Shown piece after piece: positions 1 to 8,432 of a stretch of 64,000 nt of DNA. A program made the translations under genes and the position numbers. Below the pieces are notes generated by a model. That model saw only the letters and a program-made list of their open reading frames with translations. It had not been told where the DNA came from and did no database searches. The stretch is from DATFVA01 sp963771705 (GTDB lineage Bacteria; Bacteroidota; Ignavibacteria; Ignavibacteriales; Ignavibacteriaceae): positions 248,001 through 312,000 of the forward strand of contig CAVYUP010000006.1 of the NCBI GenBank assembly GCA_963771705.1. The letters run 5' to 3'. How positions within the stretch are numbered: position 1 is the first letter of the stretch; each line of letters starts with the position of its first letter.

Positions 1-100
1 GATATCTGAACTTCATATACAGTCAGATCCTCCGGCAGAAAATTTTTTAGCCGATAGATAGAAATAGTTTTAATTTAGAACTATTTATAAAATTCTATAT

Positions 101-133
101 AAAAAAATCCCCGGTCTTTACAGTACCGGGGAT
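101..133 (-). terminator. Rho-independent terminator of the giant T9SS protein gene
   Basis: On the minus strand a 9-bp stem (ATCCCCGGT pairing with ACCGGGGAT) with a 9-base loop is followed by a run of seven T. It lies just downstream of the stop codon at 150. Bases 1-100 hold no gene that I can recognise. Confidence 0.85.
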
Positions 134-149
134 AAAATACTCTCAAATA

Positions 150-3100
150 TTACTTCAGCAGCATTAACTTCTTCGTTGTTACGAATGAACCGCTGACTAT
201 CCTGTAGAAATATACACCGCTTGCAAATTCGCTTGCATTCCAGGTAACATTATAGTATCCCGGCGCCTGCTCTTCATTTACAAGGGTCTTAACAAGGTTG
301 CCAAGAATATCATATATCTTTAGTGATACATGGTTTTGAACCGGCAGCTGATAGTTAATGGTCGTTGTCGGGTTAAAGGGATTAGGATAATTCTGCGACA
401 ATGCGTATTCTTTCGGAACCAGCGCGATCTCACCGTTTTCTTTCTTTAAATTGGCTCCCATCATATTCTGTGAGAACTTCCATGCGTTTGTCAAATGGTT
501 AAATACATATACGTAGTTGTTCTGCTTGAATTTATTAAGCGCTTTACCAAGCTCTGAATTAGTACTGGCTAAAAGTTCCTCACAGTTCGATGCTACACAG
601 GCACCGGGCAGAATTGCGTCATCCCTGGATATTACAGCTATCCTGTATCCGCCCAGCTTCAGCCATTCAATTGCCTGATCGATCTTACTGCCGAAATTAT
701 TATTGCTTATGTATGAATAGATCTTGTTCGCTGCTGTTGTAATGTTGTCGTAAAATGTCAGACCTTTATTGGTCTTCAGTCTGTCACCGTCATTGGGCTT
801 AAAGTAACCCAGGGCACTCGACAACTGGCTGATTGCATTATTGAGATCTCTCTTTGTATTATTATCCAGGCTGCAGTTATTATTAGCCGGACAGTATTGA
901 TCCATAATTGCTTGCAGATTATTGAGAGCCCACTGAATATACACCTTTCCAGAGATTGAGAAAGGATTTGCTTCCGGCGCAACGTAAATAGAATGTTCTG
1001 CAGTAAGCAGATACTCACTGTTATTATTACCGTTCTGCCCGTTATCATCAGAAGCAATAAACTCAAGGTTGTAAGCACCCAAATCAGCTGTCTCGAATGA
1101 GGCGGTATAGGTTCCGCTCGAAGTGTGTGCAAGCTGCCGTATTGTCTGACCATAATCCGGCGAGGTAATCTTAACCAGGATTACTGCATTGTCAATCGGC
1201 TCACCTACGGTAATGGTATGCTCGCCGCCGCCCTGCGAATCGCCTCCCTGGAATAAAGTAGCAGTAATGTTAACGTTGGTCGGCGTTGTATTTCCGTTCT
1301 GATCAGTAGTTACATAATAACGTTCTTTATCGGTATTTACATTCAGAACATAATCAGAATGGTTTGCGGAATATACTTGTAATACTTCCGTCGTATCTGG
1401 AGGAGTATTCTCTACAAGCGCGTAAGTCCATTGACCTAGTCCCGGATTATTTACATGGAAATACTTGTATGGCACTCCATGACTGGCATACCCGTTCACG
1501 AAACTTACGTTATAATTTGAACTCTGGTAATTATCCTGAGTTATTGCGCCCGGTGGTATAGTGGATGAATTCATTACAATTCCCGGAGGCAGAAGCACCA
1601 TCGAATACTCGCTTCCCTCCCACGTCATTCCCATATCAAGAGCCGCACCTTCCCAGGATAAGCCTCCAAGCCATGAAAGTCCGCCTAGCCAGGAAAGCCC
1701 TCCTTCCCACGATAAGCCTCCTAACCACGAAAGTCCGCCTTCCCACGAAAGCCCTCCTAGCCATGAAAGACCTCCTTCCCAGGAAAGTCCGCCTAGCCAG
1801 GATAAGCCTCCCGAAATAATATCGCTGTTTATATCTCCTGAATGGTAGGATATCTGCAGGCCCAGGAGACGCAGCCAGATTACATTTACAACATCGGTTA
1901 TCTCGCTTGAAGTCTGGATAGCAGCATATTCGCCGCCTGTTTTATTCGCCAGCCAGCTCATTAGATCCTGTCCTGCTTCAATATCATTATACCCCATCGT
2001 ATAAATGCTGACATTAGGATTGTAGGTTAAAGAATCTGTTATTAATGATACGTTTGATACTTCTCCCGCACTGAAGAGTATAATCACCTTCTTATGAAGC
2101 GAAGATGAAGAGAACATCTGTTCGGCAGTGCTGATTCTCTGCGCCAGGGTCCCGCCGTTTGTGTTAGGCTGCAGACCTGTAAGAGTATTAATTTTAGCGC
2201 TGAAATCATTCCCGATAGAATACTTCTGGTTTACACCATTAACTATTCCTACCGCATCACCGCTTCTTAGTTTATTCACAAGTTCAACTGAAGCGTTCTG
2301 CGAAAAAGTGAAGCCGTCAAGTATATCCGGTGAGGTAAAGTTTTCTGATCCGTCAAAAACAAGTACTATGTCATAATAAATAGGTCCAAGATTATTATAT
2401 ATATAGTTTATGCCGCCTATGTCATAGGTCGTAACATCAGATTGATGCACATATGATTCTGGCATCAGGGTTCTTTTGTAAGTTTCTCCCTTGCCTATCT
2501 TACCGTACATCGTGGCGTCCCGGTTGTTGGTTTTCAGGTCTACCGTCCAGGTTAGATCACCTGGATCATATAGATCCGCTAGTCCTGAGTAGTGACCAGC
2601 CTCGTGAGTCGCGGTGTTCTGAACGTCAAGGTTTTCGGCTGAACCATCATTTGCCCAGGTATAATGTCCCTGCCCTGTCAGTGATATGGGATCACCGTTG
2701 AAAGCCATATCCACATCGGTAAGCTCACCGTTGAAAGCATTGTATCTTACTCTTGTCACCGCAATAACATTTGTCGGCGCTCCGGTAATATTTTCCCAGT
2801 CGTTTGAATTCGGGATCCAGACAACATTGTTCAGGCCGTCGGGATTGCCGCCCCATTGCTCCGATGTATCCGAAGCCGCTCTTGTATATGTCAGCTGTTC
2901 AAGCGCGTTCCATGTATTAAAGCCGCTCTGTACATTATTATCATAGCCTTTGCTTACAATCGACTGCGCGATTGAGTAAGTACTCTTTCCGTCGGCCCAG
3001 TGCAGTGGAATTCCCGCAAGGGTTTTGTTTACTTTGTAATGAAGTCCTTCATCTGTCGATATGGGAATCGATGCTGAAAATTCTGAAGTATTGCCGGCAG

Positions 3101-5129
3101 CATCATAAACCAGCGAACTTATATAGTCGGATGTATTTACCAGGGCATTTGCTATATTGGCAGTAAATTGAGCCTGTCCGTAAATATCCGTCGTTACCTG
3201 GCTTTCACCAAGGTATGTTTCTCCAGCCCGTATTCCTCCTGTGGTTGTTGAATAAAACTGAATGGTGAGTGTCGTAGAAGGAGAACTGGATAGATTTCCG
3301 AAAATACCTGTTCCCTGGGTCGATGTATATGCTGTAGCGAGGTCAGGATAATTCTGCAGGTTGTTGGCACCGGTATCACCATCTCCGCCGTCATTGGCTG
3401 TTATGCCGTCCTGCTGCGGAGGATTTCCTGCCCATAGATCGATCCCTATCCCGGAATTCGATGATATAGAATTGGCAAGGATCCTGTTTCCCGTTCCTGA
3501 TTTAACAGCTACACCGGAAGTACTGTATCCGCTGATCGTATTCTGCGAAATATAACTGTTGCTGCTCCCGTCTATAAATACACCATAACTTGAGTTGGAA
3601 GAAATAGTATTCTGAGTCAGCGTATCTTCCACCGAAGAAGTAAGCGATACACCGAAATTTGAATTCTGACTGATGGTGTTCCCTGTTAATTTGGAAGTAC
3701 TTCCCGTTAATGATATTCCGCCCGCTGTATTCGATGAGACGGTATTATTCTCTATCTGACAATTATTAGCGTTTGTAAGTGCTATTCCGAAACCTGTATT
3801 ACCATGAATATTATTGGCTGTAAAAGTACCTATAGTGTTATCATTCGCGGTTATGTTTATACCATTAACCGCGGAACCCGTGATCTCATTTCCGTTTATA
3901 CTATTGCCGGTTGAACTTACAGATATGCCCGAGATCTTGTTTGATTTAACGATGTTTCCGCCGGCTGCAGAAAGGTTCATTCCGTATCCCGCGGGATTAC
4001 TGATTTCCAGTCCTTTAACGGTAGATCCACCTCCAGTAATTGAAATGTTCCCGTAAGCTCCGGTTACCTTAACAAGAGGGGTTCCATTGTACCCGCTCTG
4101 AACGGTTCCATCAAGGGTTAAGGCCTCTGTAACAGCCGGAAGAGGTGTTCCGGGCTGTATTACATATGGTGCGCTGCCGGGAATAAAGAAATACACAATC
4201 TGATATCCCGCAAGTGCGTCGGCTTCCATAATAGCTGAACGAAGTGTAACCTGTCCGTTGCCTGCATCAGCGCTTCCGTCGCCGGGATTTAGGTCGGGCG
4301 CATCACCAGTTGAATTTACAACAAACCATGGAAGATGTTTATCATCAACTATCTGATCAATATTATTTACCCTCAGATGGTTGTTGTAAGGAGAATAATC
4401 TTTAAGAGATTTTACACCGTTGTAGTAAGTGAACTGGTTAAATGACCATTGACCGTTTATGTATGGGGCAAGCGACTGCGGATACGGTTCAGAAGGATTA
4501 CCGTTTCCGCCCGAACCATTTATATTATTAGCACCTAATTCTATTCTCCATAGTCTGATCTCATCAATTACACCTTTGAATGTACCCTCACTTGATTGGC
4601 CTACATATAAACCGCCCTGTCCTGAACTATGTCCTGCGCCTAAAGTCACAGTTGCAGTCTGTACAACCGTAGCCCCATAGTACAATTTCAGGGTCTGTCC
4701 GTCATAAGTTGCCGCTATATGTATCCAGGTGAATGCAGGGATAGGGGCCTGGCCAGCGGTACTTACCTGCCCTATTCCATTGCCTATCTTAAAATATGCA
4801 ACCCTGTCCTGTATATACATTGAGAACGACGTATAACCGTCATCGAAACCTCTGTATATTATCGGCATTTTTACTCCTGGATTGTCGCCAAGAAGATAAA
4901 ACCATGCTTCTACAGAAATATTGTCATTGCTGGATGCCGGATTATCGAAATACTGATAGCCTGTCTGGCTTGCGTCAGAAGTTACCGGCTCACCGTCCCT
5001 CACGCTTGCGTATCCTGTCGTTCCGTTAAATACATACCCATTATTTGCATCCGCATAAATACTCCCTGTCCCCAGCAGCACGATGGCTGTAATGATATAA
5101 AAAAAATTTTTATATAAATATAAACTCAT
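150..5129 (-). CDS. Giant secreted multidomain protein: LamG, beta-helix, matrixin-like protease, vWA, GLSW repeats, T9SS sorting domain
   Basis: Predicted cell-surface or secreted protein of about 1659 residues. After a signal peptide it shows a concanavalin/LamG-like domain (about 45-240), a right-handed beta-helix of short N/G/S-rich rungs (about 330-590), a metzincin-like segment with HEAGHYSGLADLYD near 840 (HExxHxxGxxD zinc motif), a von Willebrand A-like domain starting YYDIVLVFDGSENF near 925, nine 6-residue GLSW repeats near 1110-1165, and a C-terminal type IX sorting domain (NYPNPFNPTTTINYQLP, ending KKLMLLK). An upstream TTG at 5141 is open, but ATG at 5129 has GAGGG five bases ahead and gives a compact signal peptide, so I chose it. 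Adhesion plus proteolysis at the surface is inferred; substrate unknown. Confidence 0.85.
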   Translation of the reverse strand: MSLYLYKNFFYIITAIVLLGTGSIYADANNGYVFNGTTGYASVRDGEPVTSDASQTGYQYFDNPASSNDNISVEAWFYLLGDNPGVKMPIIYRGFDDGYTSFSMYIQDRVAYFKIGNGIGQVSTAGQAPIPAFTWIHIAATYDGQTLKLYYGATVVQTATVTLGAGHSSGQGGLYVGQSSEGTFKGVIDEIRLWRIELGANNINGSGGNGNPSEPYPQSLAPYINGQWSFNQFTYYNGVKSLKDYSPYNNHLRVNNIDQIVDDKHLPWFVVNSTGDAPDLNPGDGSADAGNGQVTLRSAIMEADALAGYQIVYFFIPGSAPYVIQPGTPLPAVTEALTLDGTVQSGYNGTPLVKVTGAYGNISITGGGSTVKGLEISNPAGYGMNLSAAGGNIVKSNKISGISVSSTGNSINGNEITGSAVNGINITANDNTIGTFTANNIHGNTGFGIALTNANNCQIENNTVSSNTAGGISLTGSTSKLTGNTISQNSNFGVSLTSSVEDTLTQNTISSNSSYGVFIDGSSNSYISQNTISGYSTSGVAVKSGTGNRILANSISSNSGIGIDLWAGNPPQQDGITANDGGDGDTGANNLQNYPDLATAYTSTQGTGIFGNLSSSPSTTLTIQFYSTTTGGIRAGETYLGESQVTTDIYGQAQFTANIANALVNTSDYISSLVYDAAGNTSEFSASIPISTDEGLHYKVNKTLAGIPLHWADGKSTYSIAQSIVSKGYDNNVQSGFNTWNALEQLTYTRAASDTSEQWGGNPDGLNNVVWIPNSNDWENITGAPTNVIAVTRVRYNAFNGELTDVDMAFNGDPISLTGQGHYTWANDGSAENLDVQNTATHEAGHYSGLADLYDPGDLTWTVDLKTNNRDATMYGKIGKGETYKRTLMPESYVHQSDVTTYDIGGINYIYNNLGPIYYDIVLVFDGSENFTSPDILDGFTFSQNASVELVNKLRSGDAVGIVNGVNQKYSIGNDFSAKINTLTGLQPNTNGGTLAQRISTAEQMFSSSSLHKKVIILFSAGEVSNVSLITDSLTYNPNVSIYTMGYNDIEAGQDLMSWLANKTGGEYAAIQTSSEITDVVNVIWLRLLGLQISYHSGDINSDIISGGLSWLGGLSWEGGLSWLGGLSWEGGLSWLGGLSWEGGLSWLGGLSWLGGLSWEGAALDMGMTWEGSEYSMVLLPPGIVMNSSTIPPGAITQDNYQSSNYNVSFVNGYASHGVPYKYFHVNNPGLGQWTYALVENTPPDTTEVLQVYSANHSDYVLNVNTDKERYYVTTDQNGNTTPTNVNITATLFQGGDSQGGGEHTITVGEPIDNAVILVKITSPDYGQTIRQLAHTSSGTYTASFETADLGAYNLEFIASDDNGQNGNNNSEYLLTAEHSIYVAPEANPFSISGKVYIQWALNNLQAIMDQYCPANNNCSLDNNTKRDLNNAISQLSSALGYFKPNDGDRLKTNKGLTFYDNITTAANKIYSYISNNNFGSKIDQAIEWLKLGGYRIAVISRDDAILPGACVASNCEELLASTNSELGKALNKFKQNNYVYVFNHLTNAWKFSQNMMGANLKKENGEIALVPKEYALSQNYPNPFNPTTTINYQLPVQNHVSLKIYDILGNLVKTLVNEEQAPGYYNVTWNASEFASGVYFYRIVSGSFVTTKKLMLLK
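1652..1811 (-). repeat. 18-bp tandem coding repeat (GLSW[L/E]G, nine copies)
   Basis: Within the giant protein, nine 18-bp units encode GLSWLG or GLSWEG, mostly alternating Leu and Glu at position 5. A degenerate tenth unit (GMTWEG) follows. Silent differences between units show that the array is not freshly amplified. Confidence 0.9.
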
Positions 5130-5200
5130 AATGGCCCTCAAATTTTAATAGTTTTTTGCCTGACTTTTTTCTACACAGCCCTCACTGTTTTGTCCGTCTG

Positions 5201-5689
5201 CTATTCAGTATAGCTCTTTATCTGCGCTTTTAGGGAAGATAGCGGGATTCTCGAAGCAGTGGTAATTTCACCTGACTTATCCTTCAAAAGAGAGATTTTG
5301 CCATCCTCGCCGGCAAATACTTTGTAATCGTTGCTTTTATTATCCTTTTTCAGAAAGAGCAGCACCTCTTCATTATTCTGAAATGCGGGCATATGCGAGT
5401 ATAATTCACCAACACCGTCTACTTCTCCTCCGGGATGATTTATTACAACTGATCCTTTTGTTCCGTTTCCTTTAATATATTCATCCACCTGTATGGTAGT
5501 CTTTGTTATAATCCTGCTTTTATTCTGAGCCCACTCTGACTTCTGCTTGGTTACCTTGCCGGTAAGAATTACGTCAGCGCCTCTGGATAAAGCTTTAACT
5601 TCAGCCTGGTCTGATTGCGGCAGGATAGTGAACTGAATAAAGAGGATAAAGAACACCATAAAGACAATAAAGTTGTCTTTTAACTTCAT
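5201..5689 (-). CDS. Hypothetical secreted protein
   Basis: 162 residues, not assigned to a family. It starts with a hydrophobic signal peptide (about 1-26, ending near LPQS), followed by a compact mixed alpha/beta region with GADVILTGKVT and a Gly/Pro turn (NHPGGEVDG), and repeated Lys/Asp segments. There is no catalytic motif. It is on the same strand as the giant T9SS protein with about 70 bases between them, so co-transcription is possible. The segment 'ILTGKV' followed by a beta-rich region recalls small secreted proteins found next to surface proteases in this phylum, but this is an impression only. Confidence 0.65.
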   Translation of the reverse strand: MKLKDNFIVFMVFFILFIQFTILPQSDQAEVKALSRGADVILTGKVTKQKSEWAQNKSRIITKTTIQVDEYIKGNGTKGSVVINHPGGEVDGVGELYSHMPAFQNNEEVLLFLKKDNKSNDYKVFAGEDGKISLLKDKSGEITTASRIPLSSLKAQIKSYTE

Positions 5690-6383
5690 AGTACGCCTCC
5701 TGAGATTTTAAATTATAAAGACTAATCTAAAACTATTATCCTGTCCTGTGTTAGGACAATTCGTGCATAATTTTGGATTTTCACAACACTTTGATGAAAA
5801 TAGACAGAGTATAGAACTGTAACTCAGTTAAATCGGTTAAAGGGGTAAATGATGGGGGAGATATTATGATAAATATTTACAAAAAGCAATAGTTTTCAAC
5901 TATAAACCATATTAAATTATAATTATCGGTGATATTAGAGATAGACTGGATCAAAATGATGCATACATTTAACCAGACTTAACCGGCTTCAACTCTTCCC
6001 CTCTTTCGTACACCTTACTCCCCTTACCCTGGTTTCCTCCGCCGCTCCAACTGCTTCCATATTCGTTATCCATTTCCTTCCCCTCCTTTATCCCCTACCC
6101 TACACCCTTCCTTATTAATGCTCAGGCCCTTTTACCTGTCAATACTATAGTCATTTAACAATTAGCGCTTAACAGTAATAATTAACAATTCCACAAGTTA
6201 TTAGTTAAACAATTAAGCAATTTATCAATTCAGCCGTTTAACCGCTCAACCATTTCCCCTTGTCCTGCTTATATCCAACCTTTCAATAATTAAATATTTA
6301 ACCCCGCTTTCCTTCTTCCTGCTTAGATCCCACTATCCCATCCATTACCTTCTGGCCATCTAATTATTTGTAAATTTACCAAT
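5690..6383. other. Gene-free stretch, pyrimidine-rich on the plus strand
   Basis: No supported gene in 694 bases. About 5985-6115 and 6255-6360 are strongly C/T-rich on the plus strand with few G. The part between holds an 8-base phased degenerate repeat, listed separately. The first 100 bases upstream of 5689 are AT-rich and probably contain the promoter of the secreted protein gene. Confidence 0.6.
6150..6251 (-). repeat. Degenerate 8-bp phased tandem repeat (TGnTTAAT-like)
   Basis: Read on the minus strand from 6251, the sequence splits into successive octamers such as GGTTGAGC, GGTTAAAC, GGCTGAAT, TGATAAAT, TGCTTAAT, TGTTTAAC, then more divergent ones. The shared pattern is T/G-G-n-T-T/G-A-A-T/C. 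No protein is encoded. Confidence 0.55.
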
Positions 6384-7037
6384 TCAAATTTTCACTGCCC
6401 CGGTACTCGTCCAGTAAACTTTCTTCTCAAATACAGTCCCTCCGGCAAGTGCGATGTAAACTATAGGCGAATTATCCTCGGAAAGCAGCCTCTTTACCTG
6501 TGGGTCTAAAGAAGCTTCAATGTTGTAAGTCCCGTCCGGGGCAGCTTCGGGTATTTCTTTAAATAAAGGGAAAATAGCACCTGATTCCCCTCCGAAGTAA
6601 AGAAAAATGAATAAAGTGGACGGAAATGTAAGATCAGGACTTACCGGACAATCGAATGAAAGAATGAGCTTTTCATTCTCAATCCCCGCCGACTTTAATT
6701 TCAGGGGAAGTCCTTCCGGCGTAATCTTATTCGAAGTTGTTAATAATCCATCCCTTACCCGTTTTGCATTATTCTTAATCAGTTTCTGGTAGGAATTAGT
6801 TCCCGGTACATCTGCATTTTTCCAGATTTCCTTGAGCTTCGGCACCGCGTTAGCAGTTTTGGCTAAGTTCACTGTAGAAGCAAAGTCGCTTCTCGCCCTG
6901 TTTGATTCTTTCGACTTGCTTATCTTGAAGTTTACAGGCACAGAATAGTAAAAGGGCTTGCCGTTACGAATTCTTACAATAACATTCCCGATCCGGCCGC
7001 TCGGCAGGCCGATTACCGATGATTTTCCTTCTGCCAT
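6384..7037 (-). CDS. Hypothetical protein, DUF6266-like
   Basis: 217 residues from ATG at 7037, which has AAGGA seven bases upstream. The reading frame stays open for 67 more codons, but that extension is only translated tandem repeat and I reject it. The N-terminus GLPSGRIGNVIVRIRNGKPFYY, the following NRARSDFAS and the region with SYQKLIKNNAKR resemble the Bacteroidetes family DUF6266, proteins of unknown role that start with a G-x-(L/P)-G-K-(I/V)-G-N-V motif. There is no signal peptide and no membrane segment, so it is probably cytoplasmic. The second half is beta-rich (predicted from alternating hydrophobics). Function unknown. Confidence 0.7.
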   Translation of the reverse strand: MAEGKSSVIGLPSGRIGNVIVRIRNGKPFYYSVPVNFKISKSKESNRARSDFASTVNLAKTANAVPKLKEIWKNADVPGTNSYQKLIKNNAKRVRDGLLTTSNKITPEGLPLKLKSAGIENEKLILSFDCPVSPDLTFPSTLFIFLYFGGESGAIFPLFKEIPEAAPDGTYNIEASLDPQVKRLLSEDNSPIVYIALAGGTVFEKKVYWTSTGAVKI

Positions 7038-7092
7038 CTTGGTTTCCTTCTTTTTAGTTGCAAAAATACCATAACTGTTAAAGTATTTCAAG

Positions 7093-7202
7093 CGTAGTTG
7101 AAGCGTAGTTGGAGCGTAGTTGGAGCGTAGTTGGAGCGTAGTTGGAGCGTAGTTGAAGCGTAGTTGGAGCGTAGTTGGAGCGTAGTTGAAGCGTAGTTGG
7201 AG
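7093..7202. repeat. 11-bp tandem repeat, ten copies
   Basis: Ten perfect-length units of CGTAGTTGGAG or CGTAGTTGAAG (units 1, 6 and 9 have the A). The array ends 56 bases upstream of the ATG at 7037, in the presumed promoter/leader of that gene. The 11-base period is about one helical turn and is not a multiple of three. Confidence 0.95.
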
Positions 7203-7351
7203 CTTATATCCAGTGCAATTCCGTGGAAAACCGCACAAATAATGCAGAAAGACCTCAATAATCCGAATTTATACGCCCTGCCCCGAAAGTATTTTTATAA
7301 CATCGAACTTTTCGGCTATCACTGGCCCGTCCGCAAACAATGCGAAAAGGC

Positions 7352-7382
7352 TTGACAAAAAGCAGAATTGGTCTTATGTTTG
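7352..7382 (+). promoter_or_regulatory. Promoter of tRNA-Asn
   Basis: TTGACA at 7352-7357, a 17-base spacer, then TATGTTTG at 7375-7382, which fits both a sigma70-type -10 and the Bacteroidetes -7 box TAnnTTTG. The mature tRNA begins about 62 bases further on, after a leader with two small inverted repeats. Confidence 0.7.
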
Positions 7383-7444
7383 GATTCCTTTTTAAAGGAA
7401 TTGAGAAGAAATTTTGTTGAATCCCGCTCAAAAACGGGAGAAAT

Positions 7445-7516
7445 TCCGCGATAGCTCAATGGTGGAGCATCCGGCTGTTAACCGGAGGGTTGCAGGTTCG
7501 AGTCCTGCTCGCGGAG
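7445..7516 (+). tRNA. tRNA-Asn (anticodon GTT)
   Basis: Full cloverleaf: acceptor stem TCCGCGA pairs with TCGCGGA, the D arm has GCTC/GAGC, the anticodon stem TCCGG/CCGGA encloses loop CTGTTAA (anticodon GTT, Asn), and the T arm GCAGG/CCTGC encloses TTCGAGT. The discriminator base is G at 7516. The 3' CCA is not encoded (next bases CAA), so it must be added enzymatically. Confidence 0.97.
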
Positions 7517-7518
7517 CA

Positions 7519-7550
7519 AAAAAAACCCTTATTACATAAGGGTTTTTTTA
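7519..7550 (+). terminator. Rho-independent terminator after tRNA-Asn
   Basis: AACCCTTAT and ATAAGGGTT form a perfect stem around TAC, followed by a T run, immediately downstream of the tRNA. Confidence 0.9.
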
Positions 7551-7576
7551 TTACTAAGAATCTGATGGGGGATAAA

Positions 7577-7657
7577 ATGGGTTGCCGGTTATACATTCTC
7601 AAATCCAAATCAGCTGATAAATATTATCTAGGTATTTCTCAAAATCCTGAAAGATGA
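7577..7657 (+). pseudogene. GIY-YIG endonuclease N-terminal fragment
   Basis: An ATG with a strong GGGGGA site four bases upstream opens a 26-codon frame reading MGCRLYILKSKSADKYYLGI, then SQNPER and TGA. This matches the start of small UvrC-type GIY-YIG nucleases (YILKS...KYYxG, the GIY and YIG equivalents being LYI and YLG). The rest of the domain, with the catalytic Arg helix and Glu, is absent; downstream bases do not continue it in any frame. I read it as the 5' stub of a deleted gene behind a tRNA. It might still be expressed as a short peptide. Confidence 0.6.
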
Positions 7658-7686
7658 ATCTGCTATTACAATACTTGGCTTGACAT

Positions 7687-8307
7687 TTACTTCAGAAGCA
7701 GCATTTTCTTTATACTTACATACTTCTCTGCTGTTAACCTGTATATGTACATTCCGCTTGCATACCTGTTAGCATTAAACTTTACTTCTTTATAACCAGC
7801 AGCCTGTTTCTCATTTATCAGGGTTAAAACTTCATTTCCCAATACATCGTAGATTTTTAGCGATACATTTGATGTTGAAGGAAGCTGGTATTGTATTGTA
7901 GTTGCAGGATTAAAGGGATTCGGGAAGTTTTGCTCAAGCCTGAATTCACTTGGGGCAAGAAAATTAAGTACAAAGGTTTTCAACATCATAATGCCGTTTA
8001 CATCTCCTATGGAAAACTCGATTGAGTCTTTTGTATTTACAGGCACATTTCGCTTTACTTCAAATCTGAAAGTTGCTTCTTTTTCTTGAGTGGCTTCAAT
8101 AATCGAAATTGTATCGGTTTCATTCTCAAAATTAAGGGCGGGGCTTTTTCTTAAAAGATTAACAATCACATTATCGGCGTTGTTTTTATCCGAAATATTA
8201 GCTACTGTAAGTTTTATCTGGTTGCCTTTTGTTCCCGGCTGTAAATCATAAACTGTTTGTGCACCTGCAACAGCAATCAACAATAAAACAAATATCATTG
8301 TTTTCAT
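7687..8307 (-). CDS. Small T9SS-sorted secreted protein
   Basis: 206 residues: signal peptide (MKTMIFVLLLIAVAGAQ), one beta-rich domain of about 100 residues with no recognisable family (ISDKNNADNVIVNLLR, later FRFEVKRNVPVN), and a type IX sorting domain (LEQNFPNPFNPATTIQYQL ... KKMLLLK). The central domain looks like an Ig-like or cohesin-like beta sandwich of the kind that reports on 'contribution of adjacent segments', but this is a guess. No close operon partner: 125 bases separate it from the gene upstream. Confidence 0.75.
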   Translation of the reverse strand: MKTMIFVLLLIAVAGAQTVYDLQPGTKGNQIKLTVANISDKNNADNVIVNLLRKSPALNFENETDTISIIEATQEKEATFRFEVKRNVPVNTKDSIEFSIGDVNGIMMLKTFVLNFLAPSEFRLEQNFPNPFNPATTIQYQLPSTSNVSLKIYDVLGNEVLTLINEKQAAGYKEVKFNANRYASGMYIYRLTAEKYVSIKKMLLLK

Positions 8308-8432
8308 TTTAAACCTCTTTTTTTGTGTTGTCCCAAAGAGACTTTAATTTTTTCTTTCCTGCTATAAATTTGTCGCTCCTTCAAAGGAATTCTTCGGACT
8401 ACAGAGCTTTTTTCTTGTCTACTTAAGACAGC

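Noticed and set aside
1561..1848. Plus-strand frames with SPPSHE repeats
   Set aside because: Reverse translation of the GLSW array; the minus-strand protein has full domain support.
7093..7202. CRISPR array
   Set aside because: Units are contiguous 11-mers without spacers and there are no cas genes.
7038..7238. 67-codon N-terminal extension of the DUF6266-like protein
   Set aside because: It translates only the 11-bp array; the internal ATG has a good ribosome site and starts the conserved part.
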